A stretch of DNA of 64,000 nucleotides from an uncultured Flavobacteriaceae bacterium (GCA_947498845.1 CANMLX010000025.1:1-64000), one strand, 5' to 3'. Counted from the first letter of the stretch, positions 38,473 through 47,823 are shown. The notes: a model not told the origin generated them from the letters alone. Translations and numbers: made by a program.

Positions 38473-40164
38473 ATGCGTTGGACGCTAAAGCCAAAACCAG
38501 ACAATAATAAAGTCGCTCATTTACAAAATGTATTGCAGGTAGATGAGACTATAGCGTCTTTATTGGTTCAGCGTGGTATTGAAACCTACGAAGAAGCCAA
38601 AGCTTTTTTTAGACCTAGTTTAAATGATCTACACAATCCGTTTCTCATGAAGGATATGGATAAAGCTGTTGCGCGTATTGAAAAGGCTATTGGTAATAAA
38701 GAAAATATTCTGGTGTATGGCGACTATGATGTAGATGGTACTACAGCAGTAGCTTTAATGTCTTCCTATTTAAAAACCAAACACGATTTAGTTTATACCT
38801 ATATTCCAGACAGGTATGATGAAGGCTATGGCATTTCATATAAAGGTATTGATTTTGCTTCTGAAAATGATTTCAGCTTAATCATTGCTCTGGATTGTGG
38901 TATTAAAGCTATCGAAAAAGTAGCATATGCTAAAAATTTAGACATTGATTTTATTATTTGTGATCACCACAGACCAGGAGATACAATCCCTGAAGCTATC
39001 GCCGTTTTAGATCCAAAACGAGACGATTGCCCCTACCCTTTTAAAGAATTATGCGGTTGTGGCGTAGGCTTTAAATTGGTACAAGCTTTAGCAAAAAAAG
39101 ACGGATTAACTACCGAAGATTTAATCGAATACCTAGACATAGTAGCCACTGCTATTGGAGCAGATATTGTGCCTATAAATGGAGAAAACAGAGTATTAGC
39201 ATATTATGGACTACACGTAATTAATACAAATCCAAGACCAGGCATTAAGGCCATATTAGACGAGGTAAAAAAAACGGAGTTAACCATAACCGATGTTGTT
39301 TTTACTGTCGCACCGCGAATTAACGCTGCTGGACGTATGAAACACGGGAATTTTGCTGTAGCGTTACTAGTAGAAAATAACACCACCCTTGCAAAGGAAT
39401 ATGCCACAGAAATAAACACCTACAATACAGATAGACGTGAAACAGATAAACGCATTACAGAAGAAGCTCTTGAGCAAATTAAAGCGCAAAAAGAACAGGA
39501 ACGTTTTACTACTGTTGTTTATAGTGAAACTTGGCATAAAGGGGTTATTGGTATTGTGGCTTCTAGACTAACCGAGACGTATTATAGACCAACTTTAGTA
39601 TTTACAAAAAGTGGTGATACATTAGCAGCCTCTGCCCGATCTGTTAAAGGTTTTGATGTCTATAACGCTCTAGAAGCGTGTAGCGAGCATATAGAGCAGT
39701 TTGGCGGACATAAATACGCTGCTGGATTAACTCTTAAAGAAGAGAACTACGCCGCCTTTAAACAAGCTTTTGAAGAAGTGGTTTCTAAAACTATAGACCC
39801 ACATTTACTAACGCCAGAAATTAGTATTGATACAGAAATAGACCTCAACAACATTACTCCAAAATTCTTTAGAATATTAAAACAACTGGCACCTTATGGC
39901 CCTAGTAATATGACACCAGTTTTTATGACATCCAATCTTAGAGACACTGGTTTTGGTAAATGTGTAGGTGCAGATAAAACGCATTTAAGAGTCACGGTTT
40001 CGCAACCAGATTCAAATACTTATGTAGGGATAGGTTTTGGTATAGGTAATAAATTAGATGTAATTTCAGAAAAAAAACCATTTAAGGCAGCCTATTCTAT
40101 AGATGAAAACGAATGGCAGGGAAATGTATCATTACAGCTTAAACTAAGAGACATTAAAACATAG
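38473..40164 (+). CDS. recJ: Single-stranded-DNA exonuclease RecJ
   Basis: 563 aa, a 5'-3' exonuclease in recombination and mismatch repair. DHH-superfamily motifs: YGDYDVDGTTAVALM (motif I), ALDCGIKA (motif II), CDHHRPGDTIP (DHH), and later DHHA1-domain glycine-rich motifs (VAPRINAAGRMKHG and FGGHKYAAGLTL). The start follows the repeat tract. It shares a strand with the MFS gene 3 bp downstream. Confidence 0.96.
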   Translation: MRWTLKPKPDNNKVAHLQNVLQVDETIASLLVQRGIETYEEAKAFFRPSLNDLHNPFLMKDMDKAVARIEKAIGNKENILVYGDYDVDGTTAVALMSSYLKTKHDLVYTYIPDRYDEGYGISYKGIDFASENDFSLIIALDCGIKAIEKVAYAKNLDIDFIICDHHRPGDTIPEAIAVLDPKRDDCPYPFKELCGCGVGFKLVQALAKKDGLTTEDLIEYLDIVATAIGADIVPINGENRVLAYYGLHVINTNPRPGIKAILDEVKKTELTITDVVFTVAPRINAAGRMKHGNFAVALLVENNTTLAKEYATEINTYNTDRRETDKRITEEALEQIKAQKEQERFTTVVYSETWHKGVIGIVASRLTETYYRPTLVFTKSGDTLAASARSVKGFDVYNALEACSEHIEQFGGHKYAAGLTLKEENYAAFKQAFEEVVSKTIDPHLLTPEISIDTEIDLNNITPKFFRILKQLAPYGPSNMTPVFMTSNLRDTGFGKCVGADKTHLRVTVSQPDSNTYVGIGFGIGNKLDVISEKKPFKAAYSIDENEWQGNVSLQLKLRDIKT

Positions 40165-40167
40165 ATT

Positions 40168-41421
40168 ATGGCTAAAAACGACCCTTACGCAGCGTTAAGA
40201 ATTAAAGAGTTTAATATTTTTTTGTTACTACGGTTTGCTCTTGTTTTTGGTTGGTCTATGCAGTTTGTAGTTATTGAGTGGCATGTATATACACTTACTA
40301 GTGACGAATTAAGTTTAGGCATTATTGGTGCATGCGAATTTATTCCAGCTTTTTTTATGGCACCGTTTGCAGGGCATATTGTAGATAGAAAGGAAAAGCG
40401 TAATTTATTTGCTTTAATCATTGCTTTGTTTTCTTTAATAAGTTTTGGGTTATTCTGGTTAACATCTGCAACCATAGAAACCTCTTGGAGTACAAATACT
40501 ATTGTAATAGGCATCTATTGCCTTGTTTTTTTTGGAGGCATATTAAGAGCCTTTTTTGGACCAACCATATTTTCGTTAATAGCTTTATTGGTTCCAAAAA
40601 ATATTTACCCCAATGCCGCCACATGGAGCAGTAGCACTTGGAAAGGCGCTTCTGTAACAGGCGCTTTAGTTGGAGGGTTTTTAATTGCTTGGATTGGCGT
40701 ACATCATACTCTGGGAATTATATTCTTATTGGTTATCATTGCTTTACTGTTAGTATTTTTAATTAAAAAGAAGCCTGTTTTAAATACAAAAACCAATGAG
40801 TCTGTAAAAGAAAGCTTAAAAGTAGGACTTCGTTTTGTGTTTAGCGATAAGGTTATTTTAGGGGCTTTAACTTTAGACATGATTGCCGTATTGTTTGGTG
40901 GAGCTGTAGCTATATTTGCCGTATTCGCAACAGATGTATTAAGTACTGGATCTAAAGGATTGGGTATATTAAACGCATCGCTTTCTTTGGGAAGTATACT
41001 TACCATGTTAGCAACTACCTATCTACCAATAACTAAAAACACGGGTAAAAAATTATTAGTAGCAGTCTTTGGGTTTGGTATTGCAATGATTGTTTTTGGT
41101 GCATCAAAATTATTTTGGCTAAGCATTATTGCGTTATTTATTGCTGGTATATTTGATGGTGTTTCTATGGTGATAAGGCAAACCATACTCCAACTTAAAA
41201 CACCCGACGAAATGCGAGGTAGAGTTGGCGCCGTTAACTCCATGTTTGTTGGATCTTCTAACGAATTAGGCGCCTTAGAAAGTGGTATTGCAGCAAAACT
41301 ATTTGGAGCGCCTTTAGCCGTTGTATTAGGTGGTTTTGCTACACTTATTACGGTTATAACCATAGGACTTAAAAATCCAACACTTAGAAATTTGGACTTA
41401 ACTAAGGATATGGAAGATTAG
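40168..41421 (+). CDS. MFS transporter
   Basis: 417 aa with twelve hydrophobic helices. The N-terminal MFS loop FAGHIVDRKEKRNLFALI carries the G-x-x-x-D-R-x-x-R motif, and the pattern resembles EntS/DUF894-type exporters. Substrate unknown. Three bases from the recJ stop, so probably co-transcribed. Confidence 0.85.
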   Translation: MAKNDPYAALRIKEFNIFLLLRFALVFGWSMQFVVIEWHVYTLTSDELSLGIIGACEFIPAFFMAPFAGHIVDRKEKRNLFALIIALFSLISFGLFWLTSATIETSWSTNTIVIGIYCLVFFGGILRAFFGPTIFSLIALLVPKNIYPNAATWSSSTWKGASVTGALVGGFLIAWIGVHHTLGIIFLLVIIALLLVFLIKKKPVLNTKTNESVKESLKVGLRFVFSDKVILGALTLDMIAVLFGGAVAIFAVFATDVLSTGSKGLGILNASLSLGSILTMLATTYLPITKNTGKKLLVAVFGFGIAMIVFGASKLFWLSIIALFIAGIFDGVSMVIRQTILQLKTPDEMRGRVGAVNSMFVGSSNELGALESGIAAKLFGAPLAVVLGGFATLITVITIGLKNPTLRNLDLTKDMED

Positions 41422-41431
41422 TAAACTACCT

Positions 41432-41500
41432 CGAGGCAAGTCCATGAGACATTCATTGAAAAAAACATTTTGATTTCGAGGCAAGCCTCGGAGCATTTAA
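41432..41500. repeat. CGAGGCAAG repeat pair
   Basis: CGAGGCAAGTCCATGAGA and CGAGGCAAGCCTCGGAG lie about 45 bp apart, followed by TCTCGATTATCGAG. Short hairpin-forming intergenic repeats of a type common in this phylum. Confidence 0.4.
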
Positions 41501-41532
41501 ATCTCGATTATCGAGTAAAAAAATGAACGTTT

Positions 41533-41695
41533 ATAGCAATTCTTAAATGAATATACTGTAAAGAAAAATGATGGATTTTGGAATTATACGATACAGAAAA
41601 AATAAGCATAGCTGTAGTTACGGTTCTTTTTTATGTTGAAAATAGAATTTAAAAAGACACTTTTTAACTCAGTAAATTCATTTGGGAATTGGTAT
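41533..41695 (+). repeat. 163-bp ATACCAATTC element
   Basis: Ends ATAGCAATTCTTAAATGAAT and ATTCATTTGGGAATTGGTAT (one mismatch against the family end). The centre AGCATAGCTGTAGTTACGG, then a T-run, is uninterrupted and serves as the reference for the split copy at 53914. No coding capacity. Confidence 0.8.
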
Positions 41696-41712
41696 TAAAA
41701 AGATGTTCTACA

Positions 41713-41740
41713 AAAAACGCTCCATATTAGGAGCGTTTTT
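41713..41740. terminator. Bidirectional terminator
   Basis: AAAAACGCTCC-ATATTA-GGAGCGTTTTT. Perfect 11-bp stem with A and T flanks. It can end transcripts from the MFS side and from the opposite-strand array. Bases 41741-41882 encode only a short open tail (ending EGSTDWAK) that I do not recognise. Confidence 0.75.
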
Positions 41741-41882
41741 AACCAAGGTATTGATAGTTGAGAGAAACTATTTAGCCCAATCTGTTGATCCCTCTGTTTT
41801 TTCTACAGAAATAATATCTTGTACCTTGTAAATGGCTTGATTAAAACACCATCTGATAGTTTTGTGACTTTAACCACAACTA

Positions 41883-42491
41883 TCAAGGCTTTTCATTCAA
41901 TAAATACGGTTTAGTAGCACCTACCCCAAAAACCATGTGTGGAAAAAATGATATTATTTTATCATGCTGCGCAACAAACAAAGTCACCCAGTCTGGGTCT
42001 TCATTAAAAAACCCAAAATATACATTATCAAGCGCTTCATACTCTAAATTAATATACATTTTTGAGGACTTAATTTGAGGGTAGTTATTGACTTCACTAT
42101 AATGTACTACATTACAACCTCCCCATTTTTCAATTTTAGCTGTCTCTTTATAAGTGAGCAATACAAAATTTACCATTTCTAAAATTTTATGTTTATCCAC
42201 TTCTGTTTTATCGTAGATATCTAAATAACTATTGTACAACTTAGTTCCTTTTGTAAACACAATTTTAGACATACTATCCAGCTTATGCTTTGTAACTGGA
42301 CTTGGGTTACGATTGTATATAGCTGTTAATTTTTTTATGTCTTCCAAATAAGCTCTATCCCATTTACCAGGGACATTACTCATAAAACTAGCGATTAGTT
42401 TTTTATCGTTTATTATGTCTAACTCAGCCTTTCGTTTGTTACAACTAAAACATATAACAATGAAAGAAATAATTAATAAATACGATTTCAT
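41883..42491 (-). CDS. Hypothetical lipoprotein of the variable-domain array
   Basis: 202 aa from MKSYLLIISFIVICFSC (lipobox CFSC; an upstream in-frame Met adds two residues). The body includes FMSNVPGKWDRAYLEDIKKL and HKIISFFPHMVFGVGATKPY-like strands. I do not recognise a family. Two broken paralogues of the same gene lie at 45774-45953 and 47551-47770, so this gene is the standard downstream companion of each array unit. It follows the 128-aa membrane protein on the same strand. A protective (immunity-like) role is inference. Confidence 0.65.
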   Translation of the reverse strand: MKSYLLIISFIVICFSCNKRKAELDIINDKKLIASFMSNVPGKWDRAYLEDIKKLTAIYNRNPSPVTKHKLDSMSKIVFTKGTKLYNSYLDIYDKTEVDKHKILEMVNFVLLTYKETAKIEKWGGCNVVHYSEVNNYPQIKSSKMYINLEYEALDNVYFGFFNEDPDWVTLFVAQHDKIISFFPHMVFGVGATKPYLLNEKP

Positions 42492-42550
42492 ATGCATTTA
42501 AAATTTAAATCCATAGTAAGCACATACTACTTACTTCATAAAACAATTTT

Positions 42551-42937
42551 TTATTTATCGTTTCCTATTGAGGTTTTAATGATAACTATTAGAGATAAAA
42601 TAGTATAGGTTATTAATGTGATAAATAAATATAAGTAACTGCCTAGATTTAAGTATAATTTATTATGACTTAATAACTGCCATAGAAACAAATAAGTAAG
42701 CCCATACCCTATAAAAACTACTATTTTATTTTGTTTTTTAAGAGAAAAAGCCACAAGTATCAATCCTACTAAAGCTAATAGTGGTAGAATAAACTCACTT
42801 ATTTTTCCTGAAAAAAAGTACCCTAAAGCGACTATTAAACCCATTATCATTGGAATTGAAACATGATCGCCTGGTTTTATAATTATTAAAAAATTAACTA
42901 TTGATAGAATTTTAAGTACATTAAGTAATTTCATCAT
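42551..42937 (-). CDS. Small multi-pass membrane protein overlapping the upstream effector-like gene
   Basis: 128 aa, four or five hydrophobic helices (IPMIMGLIVALGYFFSG, FILPLLALVGLILVAFS, LYLFITLITYTILSLIVII). No family recognised. Its ATG overlaps the stop of the 622-aa gene by 4 bp (ATGA), typical of coupled translation and of toxin-immunity pairs. It could protect the cell from that gene's product; this is inference. Confidence 0.65.
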   Translation of the reverse strand: MMKLLNVLKILSIVNFLIIIKPGDHVSIPMIMGLIVALGYFFSGKISEFILPLLALVGLILVAFSLKKQNKIVVFIGYGLTYLFLWQLLSHNKLYLNLGSYLYLFITLITYTILSLIVIIKTSIGNDK

Positions 42938-44802
42938 TTACATGTTTTATTATTATTGGGTGCTATCTCGTCAGATGTTACTACTAAACTTGCGCCAGAT
43001 GGTAAATTTATATTAGCTATATATTGCCCTAATACTCCAGGGTTCGAGATATCCCCTACTCCAACATAGGTGGAAGATTCAGGAAGATTAAGATCAATTA
43101 AGTTTCCTATTTCTATAACAAAATCTGTACAATTGTTATCCAGTAAGTCATATTTAGTCTCAGCAAAGGAAATAGAGTGATTAATTATTTTCTCTAATTG
43201 ATTCGGGGTAATATCTAAAGATATACTTACATCAAATAAACTTCCACCATTATTGCCCATAATTCCATTTACGGGTTCATTTAATCCGGTTCCAGATTTA
43301 GGATAAAAACCATAACTCATATTATCTTCATTTTGTTTAATGCCAATAAAAACGTGTCCAACATCAAATAAATCATTTATCATAACTTCACTTCCAGGCT
43401 CAGGTTGATCAACATAAATAGTAAGTTTAGCCCCCTTAGATTTGTCAAAACATTTAAGATACTCTTTCATATCTAAAATTGGAGTTTTGGGGGAATCTTC
43501 TATGTAATATTCTAATAGAATATCTGGATTATTTATTAAATAACTCTCCAAAGCCTCATGAAAAGTCAAACTTTCATCCTCAACAAATTCATTAATAATA
43601 ACTTCCGCCAACGCCTTAGCCTCATTAGAAAAATTATGCGCTTTTAAAAAATCACTTAAGTCTTTTAACTGGTCACTTGTACCTTGTTCTTTTAATACCC
43701 ATTCTGCTACACTTAAGTTCTCGTTTTGTAACGCCTCTATTGCAAATTTACCTAAACCTGTTGCTGTATCATTACAAGAACCATCTGGGTTTTTATGGTT
43801 TTCTAGATACGTTTTTATTGTAAAGCTATGCAACGTGCTATTTAAAAAGGCTACTTGGCTTTGTGTTAAGTCTGTAATGCAATTGGTAATAGAATTAACT
43901 TGATTTGATAATAAATTTATACCTATAGAACCTCCTATATTCGTATTATCACAACAATTTTCTCCTTTTTTTGTAATTCCAGATTTATTGGTATGCTTAA
44001 ATGGTGTTATTTTAATATAGGCAATACGAGATTCTTCTCCTCTACTTCCACCTCCTGGACAAGAACAACTATCTGCATATACAACTGTTATCAGAGTGCC
44101 TTGATGGCCTCCTGTTGTTGGTCCGCCATAATTATGAGTTATGTCTGCGCCATTAGCTCCGGTAAATGTGTTAGTATTGCCTGTGTTTATCGTACTAGTA
44201 CCCTCTGAATTACCTCCATATGAGTTTACTACATTGCCATTAGATACATTTGTAACGTCGCAATTTATAGCCTCATCTTGACATGTATCTCCCTTAGAAA
44301 AAAGATTGGCATTAGCGGCTGTAAACGGGTATTTTAGTATGCTTCCTGTAAAAGCTGCTAATGTTACATTGCCTTTTCTATAGGCTTCTGCAAAACTTGG
44401 TGCCATTTGGTATTCCATAATGGCAATTTCTTGCACGCCTTCAACAGTACTGACGACTAAATTAAAAATAGAATTGGGTATATGAGTCTTGGGAATTAAT
44501 ACAAACGAATAATTTTGGTTACCTAAAGTATCTGCCACTGCTAGTATATGATCTATAGAAATACTTCCAAATGGTATTGATACTCTGTTGCCTCCTGATG
44601 ATTTTAATGACAAATTATTATCTAAACCTAAAATCGACATAACATCTGGTATGGTTTCTCCAGAGATATAACCTATGGTAGGATGATCTTGTTCTAACGC
44701 CTTTGCATTATCAATTGATGTTATGAATTCCTCTTTTTCACAATTTGTGGTAATAATAGCAATGAATAATACTGAGAGAAGTTTTAAATAAGGGTGTTTC
44801 AT
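42934..44802 (-). CDS. Surface lipoprotein with papain/LRAT-like C-terminal domain (array copy 1)
   Basis: 622 aa. Signal peptide and lipid Cys in ITTNCEKEE; the +2 to +5 residues E-K-E-E fit the lipoprotein export signal X-K-(D/E)2, so the protein is probably on the cell surface. Residues ~25-400 match the 48445 paralogue almost throughout, including DAINCDVT-like and Asn/Gly-rich GNTNTFTGANGADITHNYGG. After ~405 they diverge. The C-terminus has GHVFIGI (His483) and DNNCTDFVIEIG (Cys558), the His...Cys order of circularly permuted papain-like (PPPDE/LRAT) folds. I recall this domain from Bacteroidota polymorphic proteins. Target unknown. Confidence 0.8.
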   Translation of the reverse strand: MKHPYLKLLSVLFIAIITTNCEKEEFITSIDNAKALEQDHPTIGYISGETIPDVMSILGLDNNLSLKSSGGNRVSIPFGSISIDHILAVADTLGNQNYSFVLIPKTHIPNSIFNLVVSTVEGVQEIAIMEYQMAPSFAEAYRKGNVTLAAFTGSILKYPFTAANANLFSKGDTCQDEAINCDVTNVSNGNVVNSYGGNSEGTSTINTGNTNTFTGANGADITHNYGGPTTGGHQGTLITVVYADSCSCPGGGSRGEESRIAYIKITPFKHTNKSGITKKGENCCDNTNIGGSIGINLLSNQVNSITNCITDLTQSQVAFLNSTLHSFTIKTYLENHKNPDGSCNDTATGLGKFAIEALQNENLSVAEWVLKEQGTSDQLKDLSDFLKAHNFSNEAKALAEVIINEFVEDESLTFHEALESYLINNPDILLEYYIEDSPKTPILDMKEYLKCFDKSKGAKLTIYVDQPEPGSEVMINDLFDVGHVFIGIKQNEDNMSYGFYPKSGTGLNEPVNGIMGNNGGSLFDVSISLDITPNQLEKIINHSISFAETKYDLLDNNCTDFVIEIGNLIDLNLPESSTYVGVGDISNPGVLGQYIANINLPSGASLVVTSDEIAPNNNKTCK

Positions 44803-44880
44803 AATTGTTACTTATTTTGTTAATAGATGCAACAATAGTACACTGTTTTTAAAGTGTAAATGTCCGATTTTTTTAGATAT

Positions 44881-44907
44881 CTACATTTTTCGGACATCTT
44901 TTTTAAA
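44881..44907 (-). pseudogene. 27-bp fossil of the AraC gene 3' end
   Basis: CTACATTTTTCGGACATC and the next bases are identical to the last 27 bases of the AraC gene at 50563-50589, including its stop codon; after AAA the identity stops at once. The whole stretch 44803-44907 matches 50485-50589, with drift only in the middle. It marks a tandem-duplication junction. The rest of the 344-bp gap to 45147 shows nothing supported. Confidence 0.8.
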
Positions 44908-45146
44908 CCTGTCAAACTTTTTTCTGTCATGGCATACGTTACGTTAGCAATGTCTATAATTTTATATGGATTTCTCCTTCTACTATAGTTTTGTCTGTGT
45001 TATATTGCAAGAATATAAACCTAGTAAAAGTGTTCGTGTAAATAATAATTGTTTTATGATTTATTTTTATAGTTCAAAGAGATAATAATATTTTAAGTCT
45101 ACAATTATATATTCAATAACAAAAGAAACTATCTCAAAAAAGACTT

Positions 45147-45704
45147 CTAGTTTTTTTCTAAACTAAATGTTATTTCACTAATATTTTGTTTGTGCCTAAG
45201 AAAAGCTTTAATCTCGTAGTTTTCTTTTTTCCATATGATGTATAAAGGTTTTTCTTCAAAAGTGCCTTCTCTTAAATCGAAAGTACTTTTTCTTAATGTT
45301 TCAATAATCTTTCCGTCATCGTCTTTTTTCACAGACTCACTCTCAAGCTGCCTATTTTCTATAACTTGTATATTGTCTGGTTTTCCATAGGCACCTAAAA
45401 ACTCATCATAAAATTGACGATTTATTACACTACTGAAATGAATAGAAATAGATTCTACAATATCTTTTTCATTGGTCAATATCGTCATCATATTATAACT
45501 CATTCCATAGAAACTCTTTTTAATAGATTCATCAGTGATATAATAAAAACTCTTATGAAAAAGTGTGTTTCCAAATTCACCTCCTATACTGTCTTCAACA
45601 ATAGAAATATCTTGTCCCAACAATTTTTCAAAATCAATGTATTGCATCATATATTTGTTACTCGGTAGAATTAAAATTAATAATAAACTAATACTATTTT
45701 TCAT
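45147..45704 (-). CDS. Hypothetical small protein in the array
   Basis: 185 aa. Hydrophobic N-terminus (MKNSISLLLILILP) that may be a weak signal or anchor, no lipobox. The rest is mixed alpha/beta with SFYYITDESIKKSFYGMS and EEKPLYIIWKKENYEIKAFL. No family recognised. It has no effector-like partner beside it, so it may be the survivor of a lost unit (an orphan immunity-like gene). Same strand as all array genes. Confidence 0.6.
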   Translation of the reverse strand: MKNSISLLLILILPSNKYMMQYIDFEKLLGQDISIVEDSIGGEFGNTLFHKSFYYITDESIKKSFYGMSYNMMTILTNEKDIVESISIHFSSVINRQFYDEFLGAYGKPDNIQVIENRQLESESVKKDDDGKIIETLRKSTFDLREGTFEEKPLYIIWKKENYEIKAFLRHKQNISEITFSLEKN

Positions 45705-45773
45705 TATTCACAGTCAAAAGGGTTATACTTATTCCTAAAACACCAATAATATAAAAGTATTCTTGCTTCATTA

Positions 45774-45953
45774 TTAAGGCTTTTTATTCAACAAATAAGG
45801 TTTAGTAGCACCCACCCCAAAAACCATATGCGGGAAAAACGATATTATTTTATTATGCTTCACAACAAACAAAGTCACCCAATCTAGGTCTTAGTTAAAA
45901 AACCCAAAACACACATTATCAAGTGCATTATATTCTAAATTAGCATACATTTA
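45774..45953 (-). pseudogene. C-terminal remnant of a copy of the 202-aa lipoprotein
   Basis: Read on the minus strand it gives YANLEYNALDNVCFGFFN, a stop codon (TAA at 45891-45893, where the intact gene has Glu), then DLDWVTLFVVKHNKIISFFP and the ending GVGATKPYLLNKKP. It matches the last third of the gene at 41883 closely. Its N-terminal part is missing here. Confidence 0.85.
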
Positions 45954-46037
45954 TTTTCTCTACATTATTAAACACATACTTTTTCATTCTTTTAACCTCT
46001 ATTAGTCTTGAAAACTATATTGTATTGTAGATATTAT

Positions 46038-46282
46038 TTATTCAATTTCCCATTTTGCTCTTACCCTAACATAGGTGTTGGTCTTCTTTTCTTTTTTTAC
46101 TAAAAAGATAATGTACTTGTCAAGGTATTCAAATAATCCATTATCGTTTAATTTTCTCTTTGATCTTCTGTCATAAAATTTTGAAGAACGCACTAATTTT
46201 TTAAGACAAAGTATTTTTTTTGGTTAAACATTATCTGCAACTCCTAGTTCTTCAAAAAAAAAGGTTCCTTTATCAATATCAT
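46038..46282 (-). pseudogene. 3' remnant of an unknown gene cut by the insertion sequence
   Basis: Minus-strand frames give DIDKGTFFFEELGVADNV, then after a frame change CLKKLVRSSKFYDRRSKRKL and EYLDKYIIFLVKKEKKTNTY, ending in AKWEIE and a stop. The 5' part ends at the IS border. Not recognised; probably a decayed effector-like or companion gene of the array. Confidence 0.5.
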
Positions 46283-46349
46283 TGTAGCCTTCCCTAAAAA
46301 CAGGACAGTTTAAAATTCGAATTTATTAATTTTAAATTTTAACTGTTAG

Positions 46350-46616
46350 ATGAAAAAAAGCAAATTTACAGAGAATCAGATAGTCAAGATTCTAAAGGAG
46401 AACAAACAAGGTAGAAGTATTCCAGAACTAGCCCGAGAATTGGGTGTTGACAAGAGTACCATTTATTATTGGCATAAAAAGTATGGGGGTATGGAAGCAA
46501 GCCATCTAAAACGTCTCAAGGAACTAGAGGAGGAAAACCTCAAACTCAAACAAATGTATGCCAATGCGTCCTTGGATATTCGTATGCTAAAGGATGTATT
46601 GTCAAAAAAGTTCTAA
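46350..46616 (+). CDS. IS3-family transposase OrfA
   Basis: 88 aa, DNA-binding part of the IS3 transposase. Helix-turn-helix in RSIPELARELGVDKSTIYYW, followed by a leucine-zipper stretch (HLKRLKELEEENLKLKQMYA). It ends just after the A6G slippery site. Confidence 0.92.
   Translation: MKKSKFTENQIVKILKENKQGRSIPELARELGVDKSTIYYWHKKYGGMEASHLKRLKELEEENLKLKQMYANASLDIRMLKDVLSKKF
46604..46610 (+). promoter_or_regulatory. Programmed -1 frameshift heptamer A AAA AAG
   Basis: The heptamer stands in the correct frame of orfA (TCA AAA AAG). A -1 slip continues as AAA AAA GTT CTA AGA and enters the orfB frame, making the OrfAB fusion transposase. This is the standard IS3-family mechanism. Confidence 0.8.
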
Positions 46617-47494
46617 GACCTTCCGATAAGCGATTGCTTGTTAGATATCTTATCAAATATTATAAGGTGTCTGTCAATCGTGCGTGTAAGATTATTAGTT
46701 TAACACGTTCGATGTGGTATTACCAGAACAAAACAAATGATGGAGAGGTTATTGATAAGCTCACTGAACTTGCTGGGCAATTACCAACAAGAGGATTTGA
46801 TGAGTATTATAAGCGTATCCGTCGTGAAGGTCTTAAATGGAATAGGAAACGCGTATTGAGAGTATATAGAAACATGAAACTTAAGTTAAGACGTAAGCAC
46901 AAAAAACGTTTGGCTACACGTATAAAACAACCATTAAAAGCTCCTGTATCTTTAAATATATGTTGGAGCATGGATTTCATGAGTGATGTTCTTAGTGATG
47001 GGAGAAAATTACGTGTACTGAATATTATAGATGATTGTAACCGTGAGGCATTGGAAGTAAAAGCTGCACTATCTTTTCCTGCCAGAGCATTGGTAGAGAG
47101 TTTAGAACAGCTTAGAGAGGAAATAGGACTGCCAAAATATATAAGATGTGATAACGGTCCTGAGTTTACATCAAAGTTATTTGTCAACTGGTGTGAAAAA
47201 CATTTTATAGAAATAAAGTACATACAACCAGGTAAACCAATGCAAAACGGTTATATAGAAAGATTTAATAGGTATTATAGAGAGGATATTCTCGATGCTT
47301 ACTATTTTGAGGATATCTATCAATTACAAAAATTAAGTAATCAATGGACATATGATTATAACAATAACCATCCGCATAAATCTCTGGGAAATAAATCTCC
47401 TGTAGAATTTATGCCCAGATTTGAAGATGAAATAAATTTAATCTCCAAATCTGAGCTAGAAAGTAATTTTTTGTCGAATTTAGAGGTGTCCTAA
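46604..47494 (+). CDS. IS3-family transposase OrfB (catalytic part, by frameshift)
   Basis: Integrase core (rve) of the transposase, 286 aa from the first plausible start at 46634 and longer by frameshift from 46604. DDE residues: Asp in ICWSMDFMSDVL, Asp in YIRCDNGPEFTSK, Glu in NGYIERFNRYYRED. The frame looks intact, so the copy may be active. The typical C-terminal NNNHPHKSLGNKSPVEF is present. Confidence 0.92.
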   Translation, partial: KKVLRPSDKRLLVRYLIKYYKVSVNRACKIISLTRSMWYYQNKTNDGEVIDKLTELAGQLPTRGFDEYYKRIRREGLKWNRKRVLRVYRNMKLKLRRKHKKRLATRIKQPLKAPVSLNICWSMDFMSDVLSDGRKLRVLNIIDDCNREALEVKAALSFPARALVESLEQLREEIGLPKYIRCDNGPEFTSKLFVNWCEKHFIEIKYIQPGKPMQNGYIERFNRYYREDILDAYYFEDIYQLQKLSNQWTYDYNNNHPHKSLGNKSPVEFMPRFEDEINLISKSELESNFLSNLEVS

Positions 47495-47550
47495 AATGGG
47501 ATAGTCTACATTTTTAGGGAAGGCTACAGAATTCTTTAGATTAAATTCCA

Positions 47551-47770
47551 ATCCAGTTTATGCTTTGTAACTGGACTTGGGTTACGATTGTATGCATCTG
47601 TTATTTTTTTTATATCTTCCAAATAAGCACTATCCCATTTACCAGGAACATTACTCATAAAACTAGTGATTAGTCTTTTATCGTTTATTATGTCTAACTC
47701 GGCTTTTCTTTTGTTGTAACTTAAACATAGAAAGTAGAAAGAAAGAAATAATTAATACATAAGGTTTCAT
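47551..47770 (-). pseudogene. N-terminal remnant of a copy of the 202-aa lipoprotein
   Basis: It matches 42270-42491, from the start codon (MKPYVLIISF) to the KHKLD region, where it breaks off 22 bp from the insertion sequence. A frameshift near the lipobox puts the rest (RKAELDIINDKRLITSFMSN) into a different frame from the start. It follows the 205-aa gene, just as the intact copy follows the 128-aa gene. Confidence 0.85.
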
Positions 47771-47823
47771 GTGGATTTAAATTTCATGTTTTTTAATAAT
47801 GACATAAAATTTGAAAAAACACT

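Larger units (their letters stand above)
46283..47528 (+). mobile_element. IS3-family insertion sequence
   Basis: 1246 bp. The terminal inverted repeats are perfect for 18 bp: TGTAGCCTTCCCTAAAAA at the left (46283) and its complement at the right (ending 47528). Inside are two overlapping frames (orfA and orfB) with a slippery site. No target duplication is visible (CAT on one side, GAA on the other), so either a deletion accompanied it or one flank was later rearranged. It lies among broken array genes. Confidence 0.93.

Noticed and set aside
41741..41882. Short open tail ending EGSTDWAK on the minus strand
   Set aside because: About 30 codons with no start or relative that I can identify; possibly a remnant but not supportable.
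43993..44208. Plus-strand frames of 71 codons, repeated at 49672
   Set aside because: They are the antisense of the shared N-terminal part of the two lipoproteins; the same frame in both copies only reflects their duplication.
46283..47528. Target-site duplication of the IS3 element
   Set aside because: The flanks (ATCAT and GAATT) do not match over 3-5 bp, so no duplication is claimed.
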